Made by a program: the position numbers and the translations under genes
Notes under the pieces: generated by a model
Databases searched by the model: none
The model's input: the letters and a program-made list of their open reading frames with translations, nothing else
Told to the model about the DNA's origin: nothing
Part shown: positions 1 through 11,309 of the stretch, in pieces
How positions within the stretch are numbered: the stretch's first letter is position 1
Layout of the letters: the number at the start of each line of letters is the position of its first letter
Origin: Nannocystis sp.
GTDB taxonomy: Bacteria > Myxococcota_A > Polyangia > Nannocystales > Nannocystaceae
Reading direction: 5' to 3'
DNA: 62,044 nt
NCBI GenBank assembly: GCA_016712315.1
Contig: JADJRG010000008.1
Coordinates: forward strand, 1-62,044

Positions 1-3000
1 GCGATCGGCCCGTTAGGCGTCCGCTACATCGCCCGCGCCATGCGCGACGCGGCCGGCGTGCTCCACCTCAACCCCGCCTACAACGACAAAAACCTCCAAG
101 AGCTGCGCACCGCCGCCGACACCGCGCATCAGCAGGTCGCCCAGCTCCGCGAGCGGATCACCGACGGCGCCAAGGTCGGCCGCTACGCCCTCGCCCTCTG
201 GACGCACGCTCGCGCCCTCATCGCTGCCCCCACCGCGCCCGAGCCCATGCTCGTGCGCGAGATCGAATCGCCGCCCGATCACAAGACCCCTGCCTGGCGC
301 ACGAAGGCCAACCTCCAGGCGATGCAACTCGTGCTGGCCAAAGAGCCAGATGAGATGACCTCCGAGGATCTGCAAGCCGTCGCCGGCTATAGCGGCTGGG
401 GTGGCCTCTCGATCGAGAAGGTCAAGGCCCAGATCCCCACCGAGCTCGTCCCCGAGACCTTTGGGCTGATCCACGAGTACTACACGCCCACCGTCATCGC
501 CGAGTCACTGGCCGAGGTCCTCTGTCCCTACCTGCCCGAGCTCACCGGCGAGGACGGCCTCGTGCGTGCCCTCGAACCCAGCGCCGGGATCGGCCGCCTC
601 ATCCGCGCCTTCAGCCCCCCGCCGATGCCTCGCCCTCGAAGCAGGCGGCCAGATCAAAGGGATCCAGTGGACCGCCGTTGAGTTTTCAAAGTCTCGTCGA
701 CGCTGCTACGCGCGCTCCGGCCCGACATCACCCTCCACCACATGCCCTTCGAGCGCTGGGTCCGAGAGTACGGCCCGCACCATCAAGGCGCCCTCAACCT
801 CATCCTCTCGAACCCACCCTACGGCGAGCGCGGCGCCATGGCCCGCGAAGACCCCGACGAGGTTTTTAAGGAGAAGCGCGCCTTCGCCTACTTCATGCGC
901 CGCACCCTCGATCTGCTCGTCCCCAGCGGGATCGGCGTGTTTTTGATCCCCGCCGGGTTTATGTCCGGCCGCTCGAGCCGCGGCCTGCGCGAGAAGATCC
1001 TGCTTCGCCACCACCTGCTCGGCGCCTACCGCCTGCCCAGCCACGACACCAACGGCCGCGAGATCGTGCCCGGCGCCTTCGTCGTCATGGACATCGTGAT
1101 CTGGCGCAGCCGCGGCGGCGAGCTGCGCGAGGTCGACGCGGACGACATCTACATCCTCGACGGCGAGTATTTTGAGCAACACCCAGACCAGATCCTCGGC
1201 GACGAAGAAGGCTCCTTCGCGGGCGAGGACGAGGCCGGCAATAAAAAGACCTCGTGGCGCTACAAGGTCGAGGGCGATTTTCGCGGCCTACCCCCGCTCC
1301 AACCCCGCCCGATCTGCACCTCCTGCGAGCTCACCTCGATCGCGCCTCGTGCCGCGGCGGGCACCTTCCAAACCGTCGTCGCCGACGTCTCGCTCCCCAA
1401 CGACCTCGATCCCGAGCTACGCGCCGCCCTCGAGCTCGGTCGCCGCGTCGGTCGTTACCTCGCCGCCCTCGGCGCCGACGACGACACGAAGGCCCTCGCC
1501 CTCTGGCCGGAGCTGCACCAGGCCCTCACCGACCACGCCCTCGCGTACGGCAACCCCTGGCAGCACAAGGAGCTGCTCGCGCTCTCCAACCGCGGCCAGG
1601 CGCTCGCCCAGCAGCTCCTCAACGCCTACACCAGGATGGGCGCCCTCGTGCCCGCCCTGCGCGACCGCCCCAAGGTCGAGCCCAAGTACACCGGCCAGCC
1701 CGACGACGTGCCCGCGCAGGCGGAGATGCTCTTTCGAGCGCGCCGCCATCTCACCATCACCGAGCTGCTCGACTTCCATCGCCGCCAAGGCGGCACCCTC
1801 TCGCGGCAGGCCGCGCTCGAGTCCTTGTTCGGCAACGGCTGGAACCTCGACGGCGACGAGTGGAACGATCTCTACCCCAGCGACGCCTACACCACCGGGA
1901 TCCACCTCTGGGAGCGTCACGATCGCGCGCAGGCCCGCGCCGCTGCGGGCGACGCCCAAGCGGCGGCACAAGTCGCTCGCCTGATCGCCGCGATCAAGCC
2001 CGTCCTTTTTCAAGACATCCAAGACATCGGCCCCAACCAGGGCTGGGTCCCCCTCGAACTCGTCGCCGCCTGGCTCAGCGCGACCTACAACCGCAACTAC
2101 GGCCCGATCCTGCTCGAGCGGCACGAAGCGCTCGTCCGCCCCATCGGCCCAGATGGCGACAAGGAGCCGACCATCCACCCCAAGACCTCGTCGATCCTCG
2201 GCTGGATCAACCACGACATGGCCTCGTTCAAGGTCGAGAAGCCGAAGAAGAGGGACTCGATGATGTCCCGCGAGGAGAAGAAGGCGGAAAAACTCAGCCT
2301 CGCCCAGCTCCGGCTCGCGCAAGAGAAGGCATGGACGGACGAGTTCGTCACATGGCTCACCGAGGACGAAGAGCGGCAGGAGGCCGTCGCCGCGGCCTAC
2401 AATCGAGCGGCGCGCGGCCGCGTCGTGCCGACCTACACCACCGAACCCCTCGAGATCGCCCGATGGGGCGCCAACGCCCCCCAGCTCAAGCCCCACCAAG
2501 TCGCCGGCGCCCGGCGTGTACTGCACCAGCGCGGAGGCCTCGTCGCCTTCGATGTCGGCGTCGGCAAGACCTACACCGCGCTCGCCATCGTCGCCCTCGC
2601 GCGCCAAGAGGGTTGGTCACGTCGGCCCGTCATCCTCGTGCCCGGCTCGATCGTCTGGAAGTGGCACGATGACATCCTCTGCACCCTTCCCGACTACCGC
2701 ATCGCCGTCATCGGCAGCAAACGAAAGCGCCTCACTCGCGGCACCCGCAAGGGCCAGATCACCAGCGAGACGGACACCCCAGAGGAGCGCGCGCAGAAGT
2801 GGATCGCGCTCCAGACCGGCCAACTCGACGTCGTCATCCTCAGCTACGACGCGCTGGGCCGCACGAAGATGAATGAGTCCGCGGTCCTGGAGTACGTCGA
2901 GAGTGTCGAGGCGATCCGCCGCTCGCTCACGCTGCGCCGCACGAGGCTCAACGCCCTCGAGGACAAGGCGAAGGAGAAGCTCAGCGAGCGCCAAAAGGCC

Positions 3001-5544
3001 CTGCTTGAGCACGGCACGAGCGCCTGGGTGGACGAGATCCTCGCGCTCCCAGAGGGGTGGCAATACGACCCCGGCGTCACCTGGGACGAGATCGGCGTCG
3101 ACCTGCTCATCGTCGATGAAGCCGCCTCTTTCAAAAACCTCCACCTCCCCCAAGCCCGCGAAGACGGCAGCATCCCGAAGTTCATGGGGTCGGGCGGCGG
3201 TGAAGGCAGCGGGCGCGCCTGGCAGCTCGACTTCCGCGCGGGCGCCGTGAGGCGCCAGACCGGCGGCTCCGGGGTCGTGCTTCTCACCGCCACCCCCGCC
3301 AAAAACTCACCGCTCGAATTCTACAACCTGATCCAGTTCATCGACCCCGCCGCCTTCACCCGGGCGGGGATCTACGATCCCGAGCAGTTCATCACCCGCT
3401 TCATCCAGATCGCGATCCGCGAGGTCTTGGACTCAACCCTCAACATGACGGAGGCCACCGCCGTCGTCGGTTTCAAAAACCTCGACGACCTACGCACCAT
3501 CATTTTCACCTACGGCGAGTTCCGCACCGCCGAAGAGGTCGGCCTCAAGCTGCCCCGGCCGATCGTCGAGACCCTCACCGTCCAGATGGACGACGAGCAG
3601 GAGGCCAAGTACCGGGTCTACGTCAGGCAGATCGAGGAAGCGCTCGAGAACCCCAACCCGGACGGCCCGAGCAACCTCATCCTCGGCCTGCTCGCCCGGC
3701 TCGCCCTCGTCGCCCTACATCCCGCGCTCGACGAGGGCTACAGCTTCAGGACCGCGCTCGCGGGCGGCGAATCCAAGCGCACCAACGAGAAAGGCGAGGA
3801 GTACACCGTCAGGCTCCCGCGCCCCTCCTACTCGAGCCCCAAGCTCGAAGAGTGCGCCCGTCGCGTCGTCGCCTCCCCACACTGCGGCCACATTATTTTC
3901 GTCGAACCCACCGCCGTTCATGTCTGGATGAAGGAGGTCTTGGTCGACGCAGGGATCCCGCGCGAGCGGATCGCCTGGCTCAACAGCGACGTCAGCACCA
4001 TCGAGCGCAGCACCATCGCCCGCCAGTTTAACGGCCTCTCCGCCGAGCAGCCGGAGCCCGGCACCTGCTCCCGCCCCAGCGACAGCGCCGTCGCGCCCAA
4101 GTACGACGTCATCATCGCCAACTCCGTCGCCTACGAGGGGATCGATCTACAAGTCCGCACCTGCTCGATCCACCACCTCGACCTGCCCTGGACCCCCGCG
4201 GACCTCGAGCAGCGCAACGGCCGCGGCGTCCGCCAGGGCAACACCCTTGGCGTCATCAACATTTATTACTACTTCGCCGACGGCTCGAGCGACGGCTATC
4301 GATTCAGCCTCATCGACGGCAAAGCGAATTGGCTCGGCCAGCTCATCAAGTCCAGCGTGCGCGACACCAACAACCCCTCCGCCCAGCAGCAGCTCACCCC
4401 CGAGGACATCATGCTCATGGTCTCGCGGGACAAAGAGCGCACCGCGGCCCTGCTCGAAGGCAAACGTAAAAGGGCCCTCGAAGAGCGGCGCGCCAAGATC
4501 GCGCGCGAGGCCGCTCGTCTGCTCCGCCAGGCGGTCGCCCGCTATGCGCGCGCCCGCGCCAGCGACGACCCCGACTACGCCGCCCAGCTCCGCGACGAAG
4601 CCAAACAACGTCTCACCGACCTCCAAGGCGTCGACCGCGACGCATGGCCCTGGCAAGACTGGATGTGGGCCGCGCGTGAGCACGACATGCTCGTCCCCGA
4701 GAACGGCGCCGCCCCCCTCTACGAGGGCCTCCGCGTCGCGCGCCCACGGATCGGCGCCCCCGACCAGCTCGAACACCTCGAGTTCGGCCGGATCAGCGCC
4801 ACCGGCGACAAGATCGCCGTGCGCGCCGCCGGCTCCGCCGTCTGGAGCGAGCTCTCCGAGGTCGTCCCGCCGCTCACCCCCGACCATCTCCCGCGCGAAG
4901 GCGGTCCCCGCTGGCCCGACGACGACGACCAGCGCACCAGCGACGCGATCGCGCTCCGCCTCAACCGCTTCATGCGCGACCTCGACGATCTCGGCTGGAT
5001 CGGCGCGAGCGACGCCTTCGTCGAAAAGTTCTGGCCCCGCTTCGAGCGCCAGATCACCGCCACCCTCGCGCGAAACGGCGCCAAGGACCTCCCCCTCATC
5101 AAAGCCGGTGTACTCGCCCTCGGCGAGGCCAACGACCAAGACGGCAGCACCATCCTCCCGCCCTCCCTCGCCGGCTGGCGCCGCTACCTAGAGCTCGCCC
5201 CGACCAGCGGCCTCACCTTCACCGAACTCAAGCAGGTGGGCGATGCTTGGTGGATGCGCCCCTTCCCGCGCGGCCTGCTCACCGACGCACGCCGCGCGGG
5301 CGAAGCCGAAGACGCCGAAGACGCCGCCCCCAGCACCGCCAGCCTCAAACCGCCCAAACCGCCCACCGCCACCCCAAAACCGCCCACCGCCCCCCCAGAA
5401 GCTCCGAGGTCCACGCAACCCACCCAGCCCGCCACCCCGCCGCCGCCGCCCACCTCGGAGGCCGCCGAAGCCGCCATTGTGGCGTCCCTCACTGCGGCTC
5501 TCACGCGAACCCTTCGTGAAGCCCGAGCGGGGGGGCCCCAATGA
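1..5544 (+). CDS. N6-adenine DNA methyltransferase fused to SNF2-type helicase (5' truncated, frame-disrupted)
   Basis: This enzyme joins an adenine-N6 DNA methyltransferase core to a superfamily 2 helicase, an arrangement known from large plasmid and phage proteins of the DarB/anti-restriction kind. The frame is open from base 1, so the N-terminus lies outside the window. The methyltransferase part shows GYSGWGGL near 385, motif I EPSAGIGRL at 574-600 and the catalytic NPPY of NPPYGERG at 811-834. The helicase part shows Walker A in DVGVGKTYT near 2551, a DEAA box near 3115, LLTATP near 3280 and motif VI QRNGRGVRQG at 4210-4239. The last 70 codons are Pro-rich. The frame slips at about 615 (a C run) and returns by about 705. 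Between them the family-like sequence lies in another frame and the main frame has a TGA at 679, so this is a double indel or a broken gene. The stop overlaps the next start as ATGA. Confidence 0.85.
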
Positions 5545-6839
5545 CCGCTGCTGAGCTCTTCGATGCCGTCGTCGCCGCCTGGCGCCCGATCGCCGCGCAG
5601 CAGCATCCGATCGAGCTCATCGATCGTGTGCTCTCAAAACACCGCGAGGCGCTGATCCGCGTGATCGACCAAGAGCTACGAGGGGCGGAGCCGGCCGCAG
5701 GGCAGAAGACCTCGGACGCCGCCTCGCCCGCGGTCGAACCGGCCGCCCGCCGCCCCAAAGCCCACGAGCCCACCCTACTCCAGCGGGCCGAAGCCATCGA
5801 GATACGCCAACTCCAGGGGATCGCCGCTCACGAGCAGGGCCTCCACAAACTCGCCCTCGCCCTCAAGGAGTTGATCGATCCGATCCCCAAGACACCCGCC
5901 GAGATATCCCGCTATTTCTCCATGGAAGAGGATTTTGTTCAGGAATTCCAGGACATCGCGAGTGAGATCGATGACTACATCGCGCAAGGCGGGCCGGTAG
6001 GCGGCACCCTGGAGCGGATCGCCGGACTACTCCAAGCGAACTTGGAGGCGGACGTGGTGCAGGTCGAGGGCGGCGTCATGACCGTCCCGAGCAACACCAT
6101 CCGCACCGGCAGCAAGAACGACAACTACGTCCTGCGTCAAGACTCCGAGGGTTTCTCGCGTCATGGCATCGAGGTGCTCGGCCCTCAGCTCGACGAAGAC
6201 GGCGAAGAGAGCGCCTGGATGCGGGTGAAGCCGCTCCCCTCGAAGCAGGGTATGCGGCCTCTCCAGCGATGGGACGGCCTCATCCACGACCTGGAGGATG
6301 AGGAGGCGCTCACGCGGCGCTGGGACCACTACGACATGCTCGCCCAGGCCCTCCGGCGAGCGCCTCGCGACCTCGAGGGCACCCGCAAACTCATCGCCTA
6401 CGCCAGTGTACTCGTCGCCGCGCCCAAGTGTCGCGGCCGCGCGCGAGCCGTCGCCGCGCGGGCCCTCGAACAGGCGATCGACGAGCACAAGGCCGCCGCC
6501 GCCGCGATCGAGGCCGGTCATGAGAGTGAGAGCGCCAAGCGCCTCACCCGCGTCGCCAAGCACCTCGCCCGCGTCGCGCACGAGATCGCCACCCACTGCG
6601 CCGCCGGTCAAACCCACCTGCCGCTCGATCCCGGGGACCAGGCGCCCGAAAACGTGCCTGAGCCCGGGCCCGCCGAGGAGCAAGAAGAGCCCGCCGCGGC
6701 GCCCGACGACCCCTACGAACCCACCCCAGAAGACCGAGATTTCGGCCCTTACGTCCTCTACAACGCGCTCCAGGTGCTCGTAACCCCGCTCGACCAAGAA
6801 CCGCAGAAAGGAAACACTCATGCCCCTGCAACCAAGTGA
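5541..6839 (+). CDS. Hypothetical protein, paralogue family of the element (432 aa)
   Basis: I do not recognise a family. The first 45 residues, with AWRPIAAQQ and DRVLSKHREAL, recur at the start of the genes at 13250 and 14473. The region around residues 190-370, with VLRQD, HYDMLAQALRR and CRGRARAVAARAL, matches the 13250 protein along its length, so the two are full-length paralogues. It is mostly helical and acidic with no signal peptide or membrane span, and it ends in a Pro/Glu-rich tail. The ATG overlaps the upstream stop (ATGA) and its 3' end overlaps the next gene by 20 bp, so it is almost certainly co-transcribed and translationally coupled. A DNA-linked role is possible from its place beside the methyltransferase-helicase but is only inference. 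Confidence 0.8.
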   Translation: MTAAELFDAVVAAWRPIAAQQHPIELIDRVLSKHREALIRVIDQELRGAEPAAGQKTSDAASPAVEPAARRPKAHEPTLLQRAEAIEIRQLQGIAAHEQGLHKLALALKELIDPIPKTPAEISRYFSMEEDFVQEFQDIASEIDDYIAQGGPVGGTLERIAGLLQANLEADVVQVEGGVMTVPSNTIRTGSKNDNYVLRQDSEGFSRHGIEVLGPQLDEDGEESAWMRVKPLPSKQGMRPLQRWDGLIHDLEDEEALTRRWDHYDMLAQALRRAPRDLEGTRKLIAYASVLVAAPKCRGRARAVAARALEQAIDEHKAAAAAIEAGHESESAKRLTRVAKHLARVAHEIATHCAAGQTHLPLDPGDQAPENVPEPGPAEEQEEPAAAPDDPYEPTPEDRDFGPYVLYNALQVLVTPLDQEPQKGNTHAPATK

Positions 6840-7569
6840 CTACCTCGTGATCGTCAACAAGATCTTCACCATCATCGCCGAAGCATTCGACGAGATGGAC
6901 AAGCGTGAAGCCACGCGCGCCGGCTACGACGCCGCGTCTGAGCTCACGGAGACGCTCGTGCATCTCCGTGAACGGGTCGCCACCCTGGAGACCGTCCAGG
7001 CCCGACACGACGACATCAACGACATGGATGGCGACAGGCTCGCAGCCCTAGAGACCGCGATGAACGATCAGCGCGCGATCAGAGATAGCATCAGGTCTAT
7101 GCTCAAGTCGCTTAGCGGTAGGATGGATTCTCTGTCTCAACAGCTCGATTCACATGACAAGAGGATGGATTCTCTGTCTCAACGGCTCGATCTGTATGGC
7201 ACAAGGGGGGCGTCCCAGCCATCCGAGGTTACCTTCGAGCCCATCAAGGATCAGAGGCCGGAATGGTCGCCACCCGATGGGGCGGTGCTGGCCATCCGCT
7301 TGATCCTCGAAACGCTGCGGATCCTCCATGGGGGGGGAGTACCGTCCGAAGCCGCCCGCGAGTGGCTTATGACAGGGGTATGGAAGCGCCCTCGTCAGCG
7401 CGCGATCTTCCGCGAAGCGCGGCGCAAGCTCATCTGCGTGAACGAGCTCGGCCCGCAGGGGGAGGGGACCGAGCCCCTTATCGATTTCGCGCTGCGCTTC
7501 GTGGAGGAGCGTTGGGCTCAAATGTGGTGCCACATCCAATCGCAGGCTCCCTCGTCGCAGGCGAACTGA
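6820..7569 (+). CDS. Coiled-coil hypothetical protein (249 aa)
   Basis: Residues 35-130 form a predicted coiled coil (heptad-like LRERVATLETVQ, then DRLAALETAM). It contains a tandem motif RMDSLSQ-LD encoded by a 30-bp near-repeat at 7120-7149 and 7162-7191, a 42-bp period. The C-terminal 110 residues are a separate basic globular part with WLMTGVWKRPRQRAIFREA. There is no signal peptide or membrane span. It starts inside the previous gene and its TGA shares one base with the next ATG (TGATG). Function unknown; an oligomeric structural or tethering role is a guess from the coiled coil. Confidence 0.8.
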   Translation: MPLQPSDYLVIVNKIFTIIAEAFDEMDKREATRAGYDAASELTETLVHLRERVATLETVQARHDDINDMDGDRLAALETAMNDQRAIRDSIRSMLKSLSGRMDSLSQQLDSHDKRMDSLSQRLDLYGTRGASQPSEVTFEPIKDQRPEWSPPDGAVLAIRLILETLRILHGGGVPSEAAREWLMTGVWKRPRQRAIFREARRKLICVNELGPQGEGTEPLIDFALRFVEERWAQMWCHIQSQAPSSQAN

Positions 7570-8456
7570 TGGCCACCGACCTCATGACGCAATCGCACAA
7601 ACTCAAGGCCGACCTGCTCGCGCGTGGCCACACGCGCGAGCAGGCGCAGGTCCGCGTGCGCACGCACCAGTGCCTCGTCGCCCTGCTCGCCGCGGTCGCC
7701 GTCCTCTACGGCCCAGAAGCTCGGGTCGACGCCACCAACCTCCTCAAACCCACGATCATCATCACCGCGCAGGATCGCCCTGTGCTCGTGTACACCGCCA
7801 CCCTCAACGGCGCCACGATCACCCGCCCCGGGGGTCAATCTACGAGCGAGATCGAGCGGCGCCTCCACGACATCCGCCGCAAGCTCGCCGCCGAGCTCGG
7901 CGCCGAACCCTGCCAGGGTGACCACGCGCAGGCCATCCGCCGCGCCCTCGCGCGCCTTCAACGCCCCGACCGCGAAGCGACCGAGCAGGGCCAGCGCTTA
8001 CTCGCTGCGCTCGCGAACCAAACGGAGGCGGTCCAGGAGCGGCTGCATCACAGACACGTGAACTCCTGGGTGCGCGCGGCGCTCGACCATCTCCGCATCA
8101 CCATCCGGTTTGAAATCGAGATCCACGAGAGCACAAGCGCCGTCATCTACCCCACCGAGCTCGCCTACGAAGCCTGGCGTGACCAGCTCCGCGTGATGGC
8201 GCACGCTCTCACCCTACGGGGCGCCCCAGCGCTCACCCTCGACCTCACGAGGCTCAGAGCATCTCGAATCGGCGACGAGCACAGCGCCGAGCTCGGTCGG
8301 ATGCGACTCGACCCCACCCGCCGGGCTCTATTCTCCCAACAGATCGAGAGGGCCATCCTGCGCGGTCTCAGCCCCGCCGCGGTGCTGAGGCGAGCCCGTA
8401 AGGTCGCCAAACTTCAAGAGCGCCAGAGCGAGGAGCGAGGAGCGACTCATGGCTAG
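7569..8456 (+). CDS. Hypothetical protein (295 aa)
   Basis: The frame is open upstream, but the ATG at 7569 is chosen because it forms a TGATG overlap with the preceding stop, like the other junctions of this array. The product is soluble and helix-rich. A hydrophobic stretch (LVALLAAVAVLYG, about residues 36-48) is too short to call a membrane anchor with confidence. The C-terminal 60 residues are very basic (ARKVAKLQERQ). No family recognised. The stop lies 8 bp inside the next gene. Confidence 0.75.
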   Translation: MATDLMTQSHKLKADLLARGHTREQAQVRVRTHQCLVALLAAVAVLYGPEARVDATNLLKPTIIITAQDRPVLVYTATLNGATITRPGGQSTSEIERRLHDIRRKLAAELGAEPCQGDHAQAIRRALARLQRPDREATEQGQRLLAALANQTEAVQERLHHRHVNSWVRAALDHLRITIRFEIEIHESTSAVIYPTELAYEAWRDQLRVMAHALTLRGAPALTLDLTRLRASRIGDEHSAELGRMRLDPTRRALFSQQIERAILRGLSPAAVLRRARKVAKLQERQSEERGATHG

Positions 8457-9138
8457 AGCGCCCGACTGGCACCACGCACCGATGGCCAAGGGCGATCCCG
8501 CTCCGCGCTGGCCCTTACCTGGCCACGCCCGGAAATTCGCGACCTGGTCCTTCGGCGGCGGCCGCCCCTTCGGCTGCACAGACGACACCTGCGAGCGCTG
8601 GCACGCGGGGATCGACCTCACCAAGATCCCGAACGGCGCCCTCGTCGTCGCCCCCCGAGGACGCCACCATCATCGCCCTCGATCGGGGCTGGAGCGCCGG
8701 CTCCAAGGCCCATTTAAAAACCGCCAGCGGCCTCTTCCTCGTGCTCGGCGGCTTCCACCCCGGAACACATCACGAGTTTGGCCTCACCGTCGGCCAAGCG
8801 ATTCAAAAGGGCCACAAGCTCGGCCGAGTGCTCGGCAGCTATGGGATGATCCACCTGGAGACCTACGGCGACAAGGATCGCAAGGCGAACTCGGTATGGC
8901 GCGTCGGCAACCCCATCCCCCGCGGCCTGCATAACCCCACAAAATACGTCGAGAGCATGGTCGACGACGCCCCCGCCGTCGACGACGCCTCCCCAAGCCC
9001 CTCCGAGCCCGCCGCGCCGCCCCCGAAGACGCCCTCTCGACGAGCTCAGGCGCTGCCCCCTGGATCCTCGGCGGGCTGGCCGTCGCCGGCGCCGCCGTCG
9101 CGCTCACCTACACCTTACGCCGCAGGAGCAACCCATGA
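8449..9138 (+). CDS. M23-like peptidase domain protein with C-terminal membrane anchor (two frame slips)
   Basis: The N-terminal part carries WHAGIDL, matching the HxxxD zinc motif of M23 (LytM) peptidases. It then reads in the next frame through a beta-rich stretch ending GMIHLETYGD, where M23 enzymes usually have HLHFE, so the second HxH histidine looks replaced. The tail in the original frame is GLAVAGAAVALTYTL then RRRSNP and stop, a single membrane span with a basic end. Slips are needed at the C runs near 8652 and 9020; they compensate, and the final TGA overlaps the next ATG as ATGA, which argues that the reconstructed frame is correct. A virion- or envelope-linked peptidoglycan-binding or cutting role is plausible; loss of a zinc ligand would favour binding. 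Confidence 0.6.
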
Positions 9139-9584
9139 ATCGCCCCCTCTTCGTCGCCTTCGGCGCCATCACTGGCCTCAGCCTCGTCCTACACGGCGTC
9201 AATGTCGTCCTCGCCCGGACCCGCAAGGGCGACCACCTGGGGACTGTGTACACGATGGGCGACCAAGTTTACCTGGACCAGCTCGCAATCGACCACGTCG
9301 CTGGTCGCAGGGGGGTACACCAAGGGCCGCGCTGGTCTCGCATCATCTTGGACGAGTTTACCCTCACCTTCGAGCCCGCGGTCGATGCCCTCCAGACCAA
9401 GCCCGAGCGCCTCTATCGCCTGCGCCACCCCGACACGGACGCGAACGCGGAAGACGGAGACGAGGGCGACAGCATACGGGAGCTCGCGCAGGGGCTATCT
9501 CGCCGCAAGAACGACAAATTCGCCAGGGAGTTTCTCCTCCTCATGGCCTCACGTGGCCACTTCCACCGCCAAGTTCTCGCATGA
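9135..9584 (+). CDS. Small membrane protein (149 aa)
   Basis: The first 26 residues (RPLFVAFGAITGLSLVLHG) form an uncleaved N-terminal membrane segment followed by basic residues. The remaining 120 residues are soluble and charged. No family recognised. Both ends join neighbours by ATGA overlaps (9135 and 9581), so it belongs to the coupled array of single-span proteins. Confidence 0.75.
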   Translation: MNRPLFVAFGAITGLSLVLHGVNVVLARTRKGDHLGTVYTMGDQVYLDQLAIDHVAGRRGVHQGPRWSRIILDEFTLTFEPAVDALQTKPERLYRLRHPDTDANAEDGDEGDSIRELAQGLSRRKNDKFAREFLLLMASRGHFHRQVLA

Positions 9585-9781
9585 CAGCCCCGAGGTCCCT
9601 CATGACGACCCGAGCAGACGATCTCAACCGCGCCCTCGACGAGTCCATCAACCGCGAGAAGGACGCGTGCCTACGCGCCCAGCGCCTATCGTTCGCCGTC
9701 GTCGCTCTGGGCGCGAGCGTCGCTGGCTACGCGGCAGGCATGTACACGGCCTACAGGCTGATGGAGAGGAGGGGAAAATGA
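9581..9781 (+). CDS. Small single-span membrane protein (66 aa)
   Basis: A charged N-terminal half (DDLNRALDESINREKD) is followed by one membrane span (VVALGASVAGYAAGMYTAY) and a basic tail RLMERRGK. The ATG at 9581 overlaps the upstream stop as ATGA; an in-frame ATG at 9602 is an alternative. The stop overlaps the next start. Size and topology resemble small virion membrane, holin-like or secretion accessory proteins, but there is no sequence proof of any of these. Confidence 0.7.
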   Translation: MTAPRSLMTTRADDLNRALDESINREKDACLRAQRLSFAVVALGASVAGYAAGMYTAYRLMERRGK

Positions 9782-11309
9782 GCAGTACGTCCCAGAACGA
9801 GTTCTGGAGGGATCTCCTGGGGCTCGGCAACCAGGCGATAGAGCACGCGGTCTCTTACCGCGAGCAGCAACGCCACAGGACGATCCCGCTCGTCGCCGAC
9901 CTACTCGAAAGCGTGGGCGAAGACGGCGCTGTGAAGAAAGACTCGTGGCACGTGTGGGAGGCGTGGAACGAACCCCAACCACGATCAAAACCACGACCCC
10001 ACACGAGCGAGGCCGACGCGGAGGATGATGTCGAAGAAGCCGAGCTCCAGGCCGAGATACTCAGGCTCGAGCGCGAAGTGCGTAAGGGACAAAACCGCGC
10101 CCGCGTCGAGCAGTTGCGCCGTCAAGTGGCCGAACTAGAGCGCGGCGCTCAAAGCCCGCCACCGCCAGCTCCCCCGAGCCGCCAACGCGGCCGCGTGCCG
10201 AGCCGGCGCCCCCAGCCCCTCCCGAGCCCCCACCGCTGCCGCGTGTCGAGCCGCCACCGCTACGGCGTGCCGAGCCGGCCCCAGCCCCTCCCGAGCCACC
10301 GCCACCGCCGCCGCGTGCCGAACCAGCCCCTCCCGAGCCACCGCCGCTGCCGTCGCGTGCCGACCGCGAGGAGGCCGCGGACGAATACGATACGCTCTTC
10401 GGCCGCTCCATCGCCGTCCCTGACGCAATCGCCCCTCCCGTCGACAGCGACCCGCCAGCGGTCGCGAATGGCTCGTTCGACTTCTCATTCATCAGCCGCG
10501 TGGTGCAGGAAGCTGCCGCCCAGGTCGAAGCCCCCGCCGCGGACGCGCTCGCGCTCGACGAGCAAAGGCTCAATGACCAGTTCTATCAGCTCTTCGGCCC
10601 GTCGCTGCCCACGGCCAACAACCCCGACGAGATCGCTCCCCAGCTAGAGCCCCCAGCGGCGCCTCCTGAGCGGGCCCCGGCGGCCCCTCCCGAGCCCGAA
10701 GAGGCCGCGGCCGAAGACGAGCCCGCCCCAGCGCTCGACGCCGTACCTTCGCCCGTCGTCGAACCCCCGCCCACCCCGCAGGGGCACGACACGGACGATC
10801 CCGATCTCTGTCCCGACCCCGACCCCGACCCCGACCCCGTGCGCGCTCAACTCCAAGAGCAGATCCGCGCGCTTGAGCAAGAGCCCAGCGCCGCCAACGA
10901 CGACCCACAGCGCCTCCAAAACCTCATCGAGGCCAACCGGATCCACTGGAATGGCACCCGCAAGACCCTCTGGGCCGGCTCCGCGCTCGCGGCCTGTCTC
11001 CGAATGAGCGTGCGCATCTCCCCCCCAGCCGACCGCGTCGCCCTCGCCCAAGAGGCGCACCGCGTCGCCGCGCGGGCCTTTCAGCTCTCGGAGTCTGCCC
11101 CGCGCTTCCACGACCTCATCGCCTGTCACAACGTGCTCGCGCGCACCCTGCACGACGCCGGCCAAACGACAAAGGCTCTCCAGCTCGTGCGCAGCGGCTT
11201 CACCATTCTCCGCGCCACAGCCCCACGGCTGCGCGTAGGCGGACACGACCAAGTCACCGAGATGCGTCAACTCCTCAAGATCTTAGAAGGGTCAGCGGAT
11301 CATCCATGA
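9778..11309 (+). CDS. Pro-rich linker protein with helical C-terminal domain (one frame slip)
   Basis: It starts MSSTSQNEFW at an ATGA overlap preceded by a purine-rich AGGAGGGG. A coiled coil (about residues 85-122, LQAEILRLEREV) is followed by a long repetitive segment that reads as shuffled Ser/Arg/Pro in one frame but as clean PPEPPPLPRAEPAPP repeats in the frame two bases on. That frame runs without a stop to 11309, so one base is missing near 10150-10175. The downstream part has a short Asp-Pro repeat (PDPDPDPDP) and a helical, TPR-like domain (ALAACLRMS, HNVLARTLHDAGQTTKAL). The total is about 510 residues. A long flexible Pro arm between a coiled coil and a helical domain suggests a spanning or adaptor protein. 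Confidence 0.65.

Noticed and set aside
1417..2607. 396-codon minus-strand frame under the methyltransferase-helicase
   Set aside because: Gly/Val/Glu-rich shadow with no domain, opposite a gene with clear helicase motifs.
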